DNA of 59,155 nucleotides from an uncultured Eubacteriales bacterium (lineage in GTDB: Bacteria; Bacillota; Clostridia; Christensenellales; Aristaeellaceae), in contig CADBCY010000026.1 in the NCBI GenBank assembly GCA_902793325.1, positions 1 through 59,155 on the forward strand, read 5' to 3'. Below are positions 45,821 to 55,829 of the stretch, piece after piece; within the stretch, counting starts at the first letter, position 1, and every line of letters starts with the position of its first letter. The notes under the pieces are model-generated. The model did no database searches. It was not told the DNA's origin and saw only the letters and a program-made list of their open reading frames with translations. A program made the translations under genes and the position numbers.

Positions 45821-47196
45821 ATCGACCCTCCCTTGAGCCATTCATGAACCTCCGTCGCCGCCGCGCGGCCGTCCGCCAGCGCCCGCACCACCAGCGACTG
45901 GCCCGTGCGCATGTCGCCCGCGGAAAACAGGTTGTCCCGGAGGTGGTGCGAGCCGTCCGCGGGCATCATGACGCCGCGCGGACTGAGCGTCACGCCGAAG
46001 CGCTCCGCCGTCGCCGTCTCGCAGCCCACAAAGCCCGCCGCGATCAGCATGAGCTCGCAGGGCAGGGTCTGCTCCGTGCCGGGGATGGGGGAGAAGCCCT
46101 TCAGCTTCACCGTTTCGACGGCGCCCGGCAGGATGCGCTTCACCGTCGTCTCGTAGACGCGCGGGTCGGCGCCCTGGCGGTGGATGGCCTCCAGTTGCCC
46201 GTAGTCGGTGCGCAGCGTGCGCGGCCATTCCGGCCAGGGGTTGCCGGGCAGGCGATCGACCGGCGGGGCGGGCATCATCTCCAGCTGGACCACGGATTTG
46301 CACCCCTGCCGGAGCGCCGTGCCCACGCAGTCGTTGCCGGTGTCGCCGCCGCCCACCACGATCACGGCCTTGCCCTTCGCGCTGATCGAGGGCGCGTTGC
46401 CGGACAGCACCGCCCGGGTGGCCGCGGTCAGGTAGTCCACGGCGAAGCGCACGTCGTTCGCGCCGTCGTTTTCCACGTTCAGCGCCCGGGGCTTCTTCGC
46501 CCCGCCGCAGAGCAGCACGGCGTCGTAATCCCCGCGTATGCCGGGATCGGCCTCGGCGTTCGTCAGGAAGCGCACGCCCTCGGCCTCCATCAGCCGGATG
46601 CGGCGCTCCACGACGCACTTCGGCAGCTTCATGTTGGGAATGCCGTACATCAGCAGCCCGCCGGGCCGGTCCGCGCGTTCGATGACCGTCACTTCATTCC
46701 CCAGCCGGTTCAGCAGGTCCGCCGCCGCGAGGCCGGAGGGTCCGCTGCCCACGACCGCGACGCGCCTGCCCGTCCTGACCGCGGGGATTCTCGGGTGGAT
46801 CCAGCCCTTCTCAAAGCCGGTTTCGATCAGATACAGCTCGTTGTCCCGGTTGGTCAGCGCGTCGCTTTCCAGATTGCACGCCTTTTCGCACAGCGCCGGG
46901 CACACGCGGCCCGTGAATTCCGGGAACGGCGCGGTTTGCAGCAGCCGCTCCAGCGCTTCGCGCTCCCTTCCCCTGTAGAGGAGGTCGTTCCACTCCGGGA
47001 TCAGGTTGTTGAGCGGGCAGCCGAAGTCCGACTGGCAGAAGGGCACGCCGCAGTTCATGCAGCGGGACGCCTGCGCCCGGCGCGCCTCGACGGGCTGGGC
47101 GATGTGCAGATCCTCGAAGTCATGGAGGCGCGCTTCCTCGCCGCGATACGGATTCTCGATGCGGGCAATTTCCATAAATCCTGTAGGCTTTCCCAT
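45817..47196 (-). CDS. gltD: Glutamate synthase small subunit
   Basis: A 459-residue iron-sulfur flavoprotein. The N-terminal cysteines [16 protein letters not shown] and [12 protein letters not shown] bind the two 4Fe-4S clusters. FAD and NADPH sites are [12 protein letters not shown] and [11 protein letters not shown], and the C-terminal [16 protein letters not shown] closes the FAD site. It passes electrons from NAD(P)H to GltB, which makes two glutamates from glutamine and 2-oxoglutarate. It starts three bases after the gltB stop and overlaps pyrG. Confidence 0.96.
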   Translation of the reverse strand: MGKPTGFMEIARIENPYRGEEARLHDFEDLHIAQPVEARRAQASRCMNCGVPFCQSDFGCPLNNLIPEWNDLLYRGREREALERLLQTAPFPEFTGRVCPALCEKACNLESDALTNRDNELYLIETGFEKGWIHPRIPAVRTGRRVAVVGSGPSGLAAADLLNRLGNEVTVIERADRPGGLLMYGIPNMKLPKCVVERRIRLMEAEGVRFLTNAEADPGIRGDYDAVLLCGGAKKPRALNVENDGANDVRFAVDYLTAATRAVLSGNAPSISAKGKAVIVVGGGDTGNDCVGTALRQGCKSVVQLEMMPAPPVDRLPGNPWPEWPRTLRTDYGQLEAIHRQGADPRVYETTVKRILPGAVETVKLKGFSPIPGTEQTLPCELMLIAAGFVGCETATAERFGVTLSPRGVMMPADGSHHLRDNLFSAGDMRTGQSLVVRALADGRAAATEVHEWLKGGSI

Positions 47197-47199
47197 CGC

Positions 47200-50100
47200 T
47201 CACACGACCCTTCGTTTCAGATAATCCAGATACTCGTCGGAGATGACGGCCTTGAATTTCGGCAGCCACGCCTCGAAGTCCGCGAGGATGTCCATGGCCT
47301 TGCGGGAATCGGTGTGCCGGGCGTGCATTTCAAGCAGCTGGCGCAGCTCGACCGCCTGCTCGCGGGTGAGGGCGTGCGCCTTGACCAGGCCGCCGTTGAT
47401 GTGCTGCTCAAGCATGCCGTCCTCGTCCAGCACCCAGGCGATGCCGCCCGACATGCCCGCGCCGAAGTTGTCGCCCACCGGCCCCAGCACCGCCACGCGC
47501 CCGCCGGTCATGTACTCGCAGCCGTGGTCGCCCACGCCCTCGACGACGGCTCGCCCGCCATGCCCGCGATGAAGGCATAGCCGCCCGTCGCGCCGTAGAG
47601 CGCCACGTTGCCGATCAGCGTATCCTGCGCGCTCCAGATCGAATCCACCGGCGGGCAGATCGCCAGCGTGCCGCCGGACAGGCCCTTGCCGAGGTAGTCG
47701 TTCGCCACGCCGTACAGCGCGATGCTCTGCCCTTTGGGGAGGAACGCGCCGAAGGACTGGCCGCCGCAGCCCTGCGCCTGGATGTGCCGCTCGCCCTTCA
47801 GGAGCGTGCCGAATGCGCGGTCGGTGGTCGTGAGATGTACGTGATCCTGCGCCAATCGGGCGTCGGTGCGCTCGTTCAGTGCGAAGTCATGCCTGGATTC
47901 CGGCTGCATGTGGATGTTCCGCGCGAAGCCGATGAGGTCGGACAGGTCCATCCGCGAATCGTCCTTCATCTTCAGCAGGTCGCTGCGGCCCACCAGCTCG
48001 TCCACCGTCCGGGCGCCCAGCTTCGCCATGATCTCCCGAAGCTGCTCCGCGATGAACACCATGAACCGCTCGACGTACTCCGGCTTGCCGATGAAGCGCT
48101 TGCGCAGCTCGGGGTTCTGCGTGGCCACGCCGAAGGGGCAGGTGCCCAGGTGGCACACCCGCATCATGCGGCAGCCCATGGTGATCAGCGGCGCGGTGGC
48201 GAAGCCGAATTGCTCCGCGCCCAGCAGCAGCGCCACGGCTACGTCGTGCCCGGACATCAGCTTGCCGTCGGTTTCGAGCGTCACGGTCTGCCTGAGGCGG
48301 TTGCGACAGAGCACCTGGTGCGTCTCGGCCAGGCCGATCTCCCACGGCAGGCCCGCGTGGTGGATGCTCGACAGGGGGGCCGCGCCGCTGCCGCCCTCGC
48401 CGCCGGAGATCAGTATGCCGCCCGCCCCGGCCTTCGCCACGCCGCTGGCGATAGTGCCCACGCCGGTGGACGAGACCAGCTTGACGGTGACCTTCGCGTC
48501 CTCGTTGGCGCATTGGAGATCATAGATCAATTCCGCGAGGTCTTCGATGGAGTAGATGTCGTGGTGCGGCGGCGGGGAGATCAGCGAGATCCCGGGCGTG
48601 GAGCAGCGGGTCCTGGCCACGCTCTCCGTCACCTTCGCGCCTGGCAGGTGGCCGCCCTCGCCGGGCTTCGCGCCCTGCGCCATCTTGATCTGGATCTCCT
48701 TCGCGCTCAGCAGATACTCCCGCGTCACGCCGAAGCGCCCGGACGCCACCTGCTTGATGGCGGAGTTCAGTTCCGTGCCGAAGCGCTCCTTGAGCTCGCC
48801 GCCCTCGCCGCTGTTCGATCGGCCGCCCAGCCGGTTCATGGCCTCCGCCATGCACTCGTGGGCCTCCTGCGAGATGGAGCCGTAGGACATCGCGCCGGTC
48901 CGGAAGCGCCGGACGATCTGCTCCACGGGCTCCACCTCGTCCAGCGGGACGGGATTGCAGAGATCGTAGCGGAAGTCCAGCGACGCGCGGATGGTGCGCG
49001 GCCCGTCGTTCTCCACCAGCGCGGCGTATTCGTCGAACTTCGCCTTGTCGTTCGTCCATACCGCCTGCTGCAACAGGTGGATGACCTTCGGGCTGTACAG
49101 GTGCTCCTCCGCCTGCTTCCCGGTGCGCAGCCTGTGCCTGCCGACGGACGGCAGCCCCGCCCGGACGGGGTTCAGGAACGCCTCGTCGTGCCAGTAACGG
49201 CTGTCGGCCTCCACGTCGTGCAGGCCCTTCCCGCCGAGCGAGCAGGGCGTGTTGGTGAAATACTGCCCGACGAACTGCCCGTCCAGCCCGACCGTTTCGA
49301 AGAGCTGCGCGCTCTGGTAGGCCTGCAGCGTGGAGACGCCCATCTTGGAGGCGATCTTCAATACCCCCGCCGTCAGCGCCCTGTTGTAGTTCGAAATGCC
49401 CGCGTCGCCGCACTCCCGGCGGATGATGTCGTGCGCCAGGTAGGGGTTCACCGCCCGCGCGCCGTAGGCGATCAGCATGGCGAGCTGGTGGGTGTCGCGG
49501 GGCTCGCCGCTCTCCAGGATCACGGAGACCGCCGTGCGCTTCTTGATGTGAATCAAATGCTGCTCCAGCGCGGAGACCGCCAGCAGCGAGGGAATGGCGA
49601 GGTGGCCGGCGTCCACGCCGCGGTCGGACAGGATCAGTATGTTGACGCCGTCGGCGCAGGCAGCGTCGCAGGCGGCGAAGAATTCCCGCATGGCCTGGCG
49701 CAGGCGGGTTTTGACGGGATACAACAGCGAGACCGTCCGCACGTGAAACGCGGGATGGTCGAGGTTCAGGATGCGCTGCAATTCCTCTCCGGTCAGCACC
49801 GGCGAGGGCAGCTCCAGCACGGCGCAGTTGTCCGGGTCGCGGGACAACAGGTTTCCGTCGTCGCCGATGTAGATGGAGCAGTCGGTCTTGCATTCCTCAC
49901 GCAGGGCGTCGATGGGCGGGTTGGTGACCTGCGCGAAGCGCTGCTTGAAGTAGTCGAACAGCGGTGGGTGCGCCTTGGAAAGCGCCGCCAGCGGCTCGTC
50001 CGCGCCCATCGAGACGATGGGCTCCGAGCCGCTTTCCGCCATCGGCAGGATCACGTCCCGCACGTCCTCGAAGGCGTAGCCGAAGGCCTTGCAGAGGGTT

Positions 50101-51467
50101 TGCACGTCCTCGGGTTCCCCGTCCGCCGACGCCCCGGGCAGCTCCTCCAGCCTGACAATCCGCCCGACCCATTCCCCATAGGGATGCTGCGCGGCGAAGT
50201 GCGATTTCAGCGCGTCGGATTCCAGCAGATCCCCGGTTTGCAGATCGGCCATCAGCACGTCCCCGCCCTTGAGCTTCCAGCGGCGGCGGATGTGGGCGTT
50301 TTCCTCGAACAGCACGCCCGCCTCGGAGGACAGGATCAGCCGCCGGTCGTCCGTCAGCGCGCAGCGAAGCGGGCGCAGGCCGTTTCGGTCCAGCGAGGCG
50401 CACACGCTGTCGCCGTCGGAATAGAGGATCGCGGCGGGGCCGTCCCAGGGTTCCATCATCGTGGCGTAGTAGCGGTACAGGTCATGCCAGGGCTTCTTTT
50501 CTTTTTCGCCCTGCCACGGCTCCGGCAGCAGCACCATGCCCGCCAGCGGCAGGGGGAAGCCGTTCATCGCCAGGAATTCCAGCGTGTTGTCCAGCATCTG
50601 CGAATCGCTGCCGTCGGGATCGACCACGGGCAGCGCCCGCTTCATGCCGTTGCCCATGACAGGGGAGCGCATCGTCTCCTCGCGGGCCTTCATGCGGTCG
50701 TGGTTGCCGCGGATGGTGTTGATCTCGCCGTTGTGCAGCAGCATCCGCTGCGGGTGCGCCTTCGACCAGCTCGGGAAGGTGTTGGTGGAAAAGCGGGAGT
50801 GGACCATGGCCATCTGCGAGACATAGCGCACGTCCTGCAGGTCGTCGTAGAACGAGCGGAGCTGGCTGACCAGCATCATGCCCTTGTACACGATGGTGCG
50901 CGAGGACAGCGAGCAGATATAGGTATCCGTGTCCTGCTTTTCGAACACGCGGCGGAGCACGTACAATTTGCGGTCAAACCCGGCGCCCGGCTCCGCGTCG
51001 GCGGGGCGCTTCAGAAAGCACTGGCGGATGCGGGGCATGGTGCGTCGCGCGCCCGCGCCGAGCTGCGCCGGGTGGCAGGGCACGTCGCGCCAGCCCAGCA
51101 CCGGGATGCCCTCCGAGGACGCGAGCTGATCGAATATGCGGCAGATGTTCTGTACGCCGACCTCGTCCTCCGGCAAAAAGAACATCCCGACGCCATAGTC
51201 GCCGGGCTTGCCGAGGGCGATGCCTTCCTCCCGCGCCCATGCGGCGAAGAATTCGTGGGGAAGCCGGGTCATGATGCCCACGCCGTCGCCGGTGGTGCCG
51301 AGGGCGTCGCTGCCCGCGCGGTGGGCCAGGCGTTCCACGATGGTCAGCGCCTGATCCACGGTGCGGTGCGTGGCCCTGCCGCTCAGATCGACGATCGCGC
51401 CGACGCCGCAGGATTCGTGCTCCAGTTCGGGGTGGTAGAGCGGGTACTGTCCGTCACGCATCGTCAT
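47200..51467 (-). CDS. gltB: Glutamate synthase large subunit, disrupted near the 3' end
   Basis: From ATG 51467 the frame gives ESCGVGAIVDL (catalytic Cys about residue 20 after a short propeptide), the central domain, the FMN barrel with GAKPGEGGHLPG, and the 3Fe-4S site CRMMRVCHLGTC. The C-terminal beta-helix begins with GYAFIAGMAGE, then the frame is lost near 47550. It resumes as AVVEGVGDHGCEYMTGG and runs to 47200. Compared with the family, about ten residues (RFAVRNSGAT-like) are also missing at the junction, so this is a deletion of roughly 30 bases, not a simple homopolymer slip. If real, the last 110 residues are lost. The neighbouring genes are intact. Confidence 0.9.
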
Positions 51468-51987
51468 GACCCCCTTGTATGATTTCCAATGCGTATTCCG
51501 TCATTTTCATGTGGTGGCGCATGGCGTAGAGCTGCATGCGCCGGTGGGCCTCCGGCTCGTCGATGCCGTATGTTTGCATCAGCAGGCGCTTTGCGCGCTC
51601 CACCAGCTTTCGGTCCTCGCCGCTTCGGTGGGGCAGGCGCATGGTGTGGAGCTGGGAGAGCATCTCGACCGCGCCGATCACCGCGCTGCCGGGACAGGGA
51701 TAGGCCAGCTTGAACACCCGGTCGGACTCGCAGGCCTCCAGCGCCTCCGGCCGACCGATCAACAGGAATTGAAAGAGATCGCCGAAGTCGGAGGCGAGCT
51801 CGTCCGGCTGGCTATCCGCCAGTCCGCCCGCCATGATGACGATGCCGTCCTCGCATTCGGTGAGCGTTCGCCGCAATCCGCCGCTGGACGCGCAATGCCT
51901 GTAAACCGCGAAACCGGAGGAAGCAAGCAGCCGGGAGAGCTGTGCGCGACTGGCTTCGGACGCGCTGACGATTACGATTCTGGCCAC
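51454..51987 (-). CDS. ANTAR-domain response regulator (antiterminator)
   Basis: A 177-residue protein from GTG 51987 (GGGAGG eight bases upstream). The N-terminal 115 residues look like a degenerate receiver (VIVSASEASRAQLSRLL) without a clear phospho-acceptor Asp. The C-terminus is an ANTAR RNA-binding domain: RKLVERAKRLLMQTYGIDEPEAHRRMQLYAM. ANTAR proteins bind paired hairpins in leaders and stop termination, often for nitrogen genes. Its stop overlaps the gltB start by 14 bases, so it is co-translated with gltB, and glnA lies just upstream on the same strand. The glnA and amt leaders both have strong hairpins that could be targets. Confidence 0.88.
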   Translation of the reverse strand: MARIVIVSASEASRAQLSRLLASSGFAVYRHCASSGGLRRTLTECEDGIVIMAGGLADSQPDELASDFGDLFQFLLIGRPEALEACESDRVFKLAYPCPGSAVIGAVEMLSQLHTMRLPHRSGEDRKLVERAKRLLMQTYGIDEPEAHRRMQLYAMRHHMKMTEYALEIIQGGHDDA

Positions 51988-52044
51988 CGGCTGCGCCTCC
52001 CTTCGTGTGACGAGTCAGGAATCGGGTATCAGGAGCTGGGAATC

Positions 52045-52083
52045 GGGAATTGGGAACGAGATCATTCCGCGTTCCCGATTCCC
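52045..52083. other. Inverted repeat between glnA and the ANTAR gene
   Basis: 14-base arms GGGAATTGGGAACG / CGTTCCCGATTCCC with one wobble pair, directly after the glnA stop. No U tract follows. It may slow transcription from glnA into the ANTAR-gltBD-pyrG genes. The flank repeats GGAATCGGG. Confidence 0.5.
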
Positions 52084-52093
52084 CGGTCCCGGA

Positions 52094-53425
52094 TCAGTAC
52101 ATCACCAGATACCGGTCGATCTCCCAGGAGCTGACGTGCGTCCTGTAGGCGTCCCATTCCTTTTCCTTGCCCTGGACGTACTGCGAAAGCACGTGCTCGC
52201 CCAGCGCGGCGCAGATCACGGGATCCGCCTTCAGGCACTTCACGGCTTCGTGCAGCGTGCCCGGCAGGCTCGCGATGCCCTTGGCTTCGCGGGTGGCGGC
52301 GTCCATGGCGAAGATGTTCTCGGTGATCTCGTCCGGCGGGGTCAGGCCCTTCTCGATGCCGTCCAGGCCCGCCGCCAGGCACACCGCCATGTTGAGGTAG
52401 GGGTTGCAGCTCGGGTCGGGGCAGCGCAGCTCCACGCGGGTGGCCTGTCCGCGGGCCGCGGGAATGCGGATCAGCGCGGAACGGTTGCTGGCGCTCCACG
52501 CCAGGTAGCAGGGCGCTTCATAGCCCGGCACCAGGCGCTTGTAGCTGTTCACCAGCGGGTTCGTGATGGCCGCCATGCCCCGCACGTGGGCCAGTATGCC
52601 CGCGATGAAGGAATAGGCTTCCTTGCTCAAACCCCTGGAATCGGAGGGATCGGCGAACACGTTCTTGCCGTCCTTGAACAGGCTCATGTTGGTGTGCATG
52701 CCGCTGCCGTTGATGCCGAACACCGGCTTGGGCATGAAGGTCGCGTGCAGGCCGTTCTTCTGCGCCAGCGTCTTGACCGCCAGCTTGAAGGTCATGATGT
52801 TGTCGGCGGCGGTCAGCGCGTCGGCGTACTTGAAGTCGATCTCGTGCTGGCCCTGCGCGACCTCGTGGTGGCTGGCCTCGATCTCAAAGCCCATCTGCTC
52901 CAGCGCCATGCAGATCTCGCGCCGCGTGCTCTCGCCGTGGTCCAGCGGGCCGAGGTCGAAGTAGCCGGCTTCGTCGCTGGTCGCGGTGGTCGGGCGCCCC
53001 TGCTCGTCGGTCTGGAACAGGAAGAACTCCATCTCCGGGCCCACGTTGAAGGAATAGCCCATGTCCGCCGCCTTCTGGAGCACGCGCTTCAGCGTGCCGC
53101 GGGGGTCGCCCATGAAGGGGGTGCCGTCGGGGTTGTACACGTCGCAGATCAGCCGGGCCACCTTGCCGTGCTGGGGCCGCCAGGGAAGGACGGCGAAGCT
53201 GTCCAGATCGGGGTGCAGGTACTGGTCGGACTCGTTGATGCGCACGAAACCCTCGATGGAGCTGCCGTCGATCATGATTTCGTTGTTCACGGCCTTCTCG
53301 ATCTGGCTGGCGGTGATCGCCACGTTTTTCAACTGGCCGAAGATGTCGGTGAACTGCATGCGGATGAACTCCACGTCGCCTTCCTTGACCAGGCGGATGA
53401 TATCCTCTTTCGTGTACTTGCTCAT
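52094..53425 (-). CDS. glnA: Glutamine synthetase type I (alpha)
   Basis: A 443-residue enzyme from ATG 53425 with GGAGG eight bases upstream. Family blocks in order: [81 protein letters not shown] and [16 protein letters not shown]. The adenylylation tyrosine motif of the beta type is absent and the length is that of GSI-alpha, which is controlled by feedback and regulators rather than by adenylylation. It makes glutamine from glutamate, ammonia and ATP. It has its own promoter and a leader hairpin. Confidence 0.97.
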   Translation of the reverse strand: MSKYTKEDIIRLVKEGDVEFIRMQFTDIFGQLKNVAITASQIEKAVNNEIMIDGSSIEGFVRINESDQYLHPDLDSFAVLPWRPQHGKVARLICDVYNPDGTPFMGDPRGTLKRVLQKAADMGYSFNVGPEMEFFLFQTDEQGRPTTATSDEAGYFDLGPLDHGESTRREICMALEQMGFEIEASHHEVAQGQHEIDFKYADALTAADNIMTFKLAVKTLAQKNGLHATFMPKPVFGINGSGMHTNMSLFKDGKNVFADPSDSRGLSKEAYSFIAGILAHVRGMAAITNPLVNSYKRLVPGYEAPCYLAWSASNRSALIRIPAARGQATRVELRCPDPSCNPYLNMAVCLAAGLDGIEKGLTPPDEITENIFAMDAATREAKGIASLPGTLHEAVKCLKADPVICAALGEHVLSQYVQGKEKEWDAYRTHVSSWEIDRYLVMY

Positions 53426-53437
53426 AACAGCACCTCC

Positions 53438-53485
53438 AAAAACATTGAAGGGCAAGCGTGTCATTCAACATGACGCCCTTGCCCT
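53438..53485 (-). terminator. Attenuator-like hairpin in the glnA leader
   Basis: Reading the minus strand, AGGGCAAG and GCGTCAT pair with ATGACACGC and CTTGCCCT, followed within a few bases by TTTTT and then the ribosome site. It lies between promoter and start codon, so transcription must pass it. This is a candidate target for ANTAR antitermination. Confidence 0.65.
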
Positions 53486-53496
53486 GTCTTGCAAGA

Positions 53497-53526
53497 AGCA
53501 TAGCACATCGGCGGGCACCCTGTCAA
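53497..53526 (-). promoter_or_regulatory. Promoter of glnA
   Basis: Minus strand TTGACA (53526-53521), 18-base spacer, TATGCT (53502-53497). Confidence 0.75.
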
Positions 53527-53630
53527 GATATTTTGAATGTTAAATAATGCGATGCTGCGAAATCTACGCATTATGCGGCGGTATATAAGGAAGATTTGCA
53601 AGTTTACGTGATTTTAATTGCAAATAGGGA

Positions 53631-53659
53631 TTGACAGCGAATTCTCCGGGTGATAAAAT
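53631..53659 (+). promoter_or_regulatory. Promoter of the T-box-asnB transcript
   Basis: TTGACA (53631-53636), 17-base spacer, TAAAAT (53654-53659). Confidence 0.8.
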
Positions 53660-53664
53660 AACGC

Positions 53665-53935
53665 CAATTTCATAGCAAAGCGTTGCGGAAGAAAAGTACC
53701 CCGGCGCGGGATATCCCCTTGCGATGTCCCCACGGCGACACCCCAGAGAGCGGGCGATGGTGAGAATCCCGCGTGAGCCGCCGGGCGAAGAACCCTTCCA
53801 AGTCCAAGCTGAACGCTCCCGACGGAGCCAGTAGGGGCGGCGTGCAGGCGACACGTTACAATCGCCAGGGCTTGACAGAGCCCGGAAAGAGAAGCAAATC
53901 AGGTGGCACCACGGAGCGGCGGCCTTCGTCCTGAA
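53665..53935 (+). ncRNA. T-box riboswitch, probably tRNA-Asn responsive
   Basis: Stem I has the AGAGAG element near 53735 and GGTGAGAA at 53759-53766. The likely specifier AAC (Asn) is at 53791-53793 in GAAGAACCCTTCC. The T-box core AGGTGGCACCACGG is at 53901-53914; its TGGC would pair with the NCCA end of a tRNA with discriminator G, which tRNA-Asn has. The next gene is asparagine synthase, in line with this reading. Uncharged tRNA-Asn should raise expression. I see no U-tract terminator right after the core, so control may act by another hairpin or on translation. Confidence 0.85.
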
Positions 53936-53941
53936 ACGAGG

Positions 53942-54010
53942 TCACTTTGCCGGAGGCAAAGTGATCCCCGGCAAAACCGGGGATGGCACGGCTCAAATCG
54001 AGGATTTGAG
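53942..54010 (+). repeat. Three consecutive perfect hairpins before asnB
   Basis: TCACTTTGCC/GGCAAAGTGA, ATCCCCGG/CCGGGGAT and CTCAAATC/GATTTGAG, all with three- to five-base loops and nearly touching. They lie between the T-box core and the asnB ribosome site. They are not part of a standard T-box and may be a small intergenic repeat element or an extra control structure. Confidence 0.6.
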
Positions 54011-54058
54011 GCGCGCCATCATCAGAACGATTGCCGACCACGAACGGAGGTGCTTTTT

Positions 54059-55639
54059 ATGTGTTCCATCTTTGGCATTGAAGGCAAGACGATCCCCGAG
54101 GAAACGCTGCGCAAAGGCTTCGACCGAACCGTTTCCCGCGGCCCGGACATGAGCCGGTTCGTGGAAATCCCCTGCGGATACCTGGGCTTTCACCGCCTGG
54201 CCATCATGGGCCTGGACGCCACGGGCATGCAGCCGTTTCAACTGGACGACGACTATGTGGTCTGCAACGGCGAGCTGTACGGCTTCCGCCCGCTGCGCTC
54301 CCGCCTGATGGAGCGCTACGACCTGATCTCCCGGTCGGACTGCGAGATCCTGCTCCCGCTGTACCGCGAGTACGGCGTGGAGATGTTCAAGACGCTGGAC
54401 GCGGAATTCGCGCTGATCCTCTACGACGGCAAGCAGGACAAGCTCATCGCCGCCCGCGACCCCATCGGCATCCGCCCGCTGTACTATGGCGAACTGCCGG
54501 ACGGCGGCATGGCCTTCGCCAGCGAGCCGAAGAACCTGATGGGCCTGTGCGAAACGATCCTGCCCTTCCCGCCCGGCTGCTACTGGATGGACGGCGAATT
54601 CGTCCGCTACGCCGACCCCGCGCACGTCGACCAGTTCACCATGAAGGACGAGGACTACGTCTGTGCCAAGCTCCGCAGGCTGCTGATCGACGGCGTGGAG
54701 AAGCGGCTGGACGCCGACGCGCCCATCGGCTTTCTGCTCTCCGGCGGCCTCGATTCCTCGCTGGTGTGCGCCATCGCACAGGGGCTTTTGAAGCACCCGA
54801 TCAAGACCTTCGCCATCGGCATGGACATCGACGCCATCGATTTGAAGTACGCCCGCATGGTCGCCGACTACATCGGCTCGGACCACACCGAGGTCATCAT
54901 CTCCGAGAAGGACGTGCTGGAGGCGCTGCCCGCCGTGGTGGAGCTGCTGGGGACGTGGGACATCACGACCATCCGCGCGTCCATCGGCATGTACCTGGTG
55001 TGCAAATACATCCACGAGCATACCGACATCCGCGTGATCCTGACCGGCGAGATCTCCGACGAGCTGTTCGGCTACAAATACACCGACTTTGCGCCGAACG
55101 CCGCGGCGTTCCAGGAGGAGGCCGAGAAGCGCATCCGGGAGCTGCACATGTACGACGTGCTGCGCGCGGACCGCTGCATCTCCGTGAACAGCCTGGAGGC
55201 CCGCGTGCCCTTCGGCGATTTGAAGTTCGTGCGCTACGCCATGTCGATCGACCCGGAGCTGAAGATGAACCGGCACGACATGGGCAAGTACCTGATCCGA
55301 AAAGCCTTTGCCGGCGATCACATCCTGCCCGAAGAGATCCTCTGGCGGCAGAAGGCGGCCTTCTCCGACGCGGTGGGCCACTCGATGGTGTCCGACCTCA
55401 AGGCGCTGGCGGAGCGCACCTACACCGACGCGGAGTTTGCCGAAAAGGCCGCGAAATACGACTACTGCCGCCCGTTTACGAAGGAGAGCCTCATGTACCG
55501 CGAAATCTTCGAGCGGTATTATCCCGGCCAGGCCCGCATGATCGCGGACTTCTGGATGCCCAACAAAACCTGGCCCGGCTGCGACGTGGACGACCCCTCG
55601 GCCCGCGTGCTCTCCAACTACGGGGACAGCGGAAAGTGA
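54059..55639 (+). CDS. asnB: Asparagine synthase (glutamine-hydrolysing)
   Basis: A 526-residue enzyme from ATG 54059 (GGAGG upstream). It begins MCSIFGI, so Cys2 becomes the N-terminal glutaminase nucleophile after Met removal. The class II amidotransferase half shows LGFHRLAIMG and VVCNGELYG. The synthetase half has the PP-loop FLLSGGLDSSLVCA, LTGEISDELFGYKY and EARVPFGD. It converts aspartate, glutamine and ATP to asparagine. Its length matches short AsnB forms of E. coli type. It is controlled by the T-box upstream and followed by the ammonium transporter gene, which has its own promoter. Confidence 0.95.
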   Translation: MCSIFGIEGKTIPEETLRKGFDRTVSRGPDMSRFVEIPCGYLGFHRLAIMGLDATGMQPFQLDDDYVVCNGELYGFRPLRSRLMERYDLISRSDCEILLPLYREYGVEMFKTLDAEFALILYDGKQDKLIAARDPIGIRPLYYGELPDGGMAFASEPKNLMGLCETILPFPPGCYWMDGEFVRYADPAHVDQFTMKDEDYVCAKLRRLLIDGVEKRLDADAPIGFLLSGGLDSSLVCAIAQGLLKHPIKTFAIGMDIDAIDLKYARMVADYIGSDHTEVIISEKDVLEALPAVVELLGTWDITTIRASIGMYLVCKYIHEHTDIRVILTGEISDELFGYKYTDFAPNAAAFQEEAEKRIRELHMYDVLRADRCISVNSLEARVPFGDLKFVRYAMSIDPELKMNRHDMGKYLIRKAFAGDHILPEEILWRQKAAFSDAVGHSMVSDLKALAERTYTDAEFAEKAAKYDYCRPFTKESLMYREIFERYYPGQARMIADFWMPNKTWPGCDVDDPSARVLSNYGDSGK

Positions 55640-55698
55640 GGCGGCGCTGCCTGCTGGGGGGCAGGTGATTCCGGCACGCGGTTTAACATGCTGTTTTC

Positions 55699-55727
55699 TT
55701 GACAACGACATCCTTCGGGTATAGAAT
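55699..55727 (+). promoter_or_regulatory. Promoter of the Amt-PII gene
   Basis: TTGACA (55699-55704), 17-base spacer, TAGAAT (55722-55727). Confidence 0.8.
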
Positions 55728-55740
55728 ACTTGCAATTCCA

Positions 55741-55795
55741 ACAAAGCGCAAGGGCGCGCAGCGAGAGAGATCTCGCCGCCGCCCTTGCGCTTTGT
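55741..55795 (+). other. Large leader hairpin before the Amt-PII gene
   Basis: A perfect 16-bp stem (55741-55756 with 55780-55795) capped by a second hairpin GCGAGA-GAGA-TCTCGC. It begins only a few bases after the predicted transcript start. No U tract follows. Its left arm contains GCAAGGGCG, also present at the same place in the glnA leader. Confidence 0.6.
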
Positions 55796-55829
55796 CTTGG
55801 GAGAACTACGGGAAAGGACAGTGATTGAT

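Noticed and set aside
47784-51482. 1232-residue plus-strand frame opposite gltB
   Set aside because: Antisense shadow; gltB motifs (ESCGVG, 3Fe-4S cysteines) are on the other strand.
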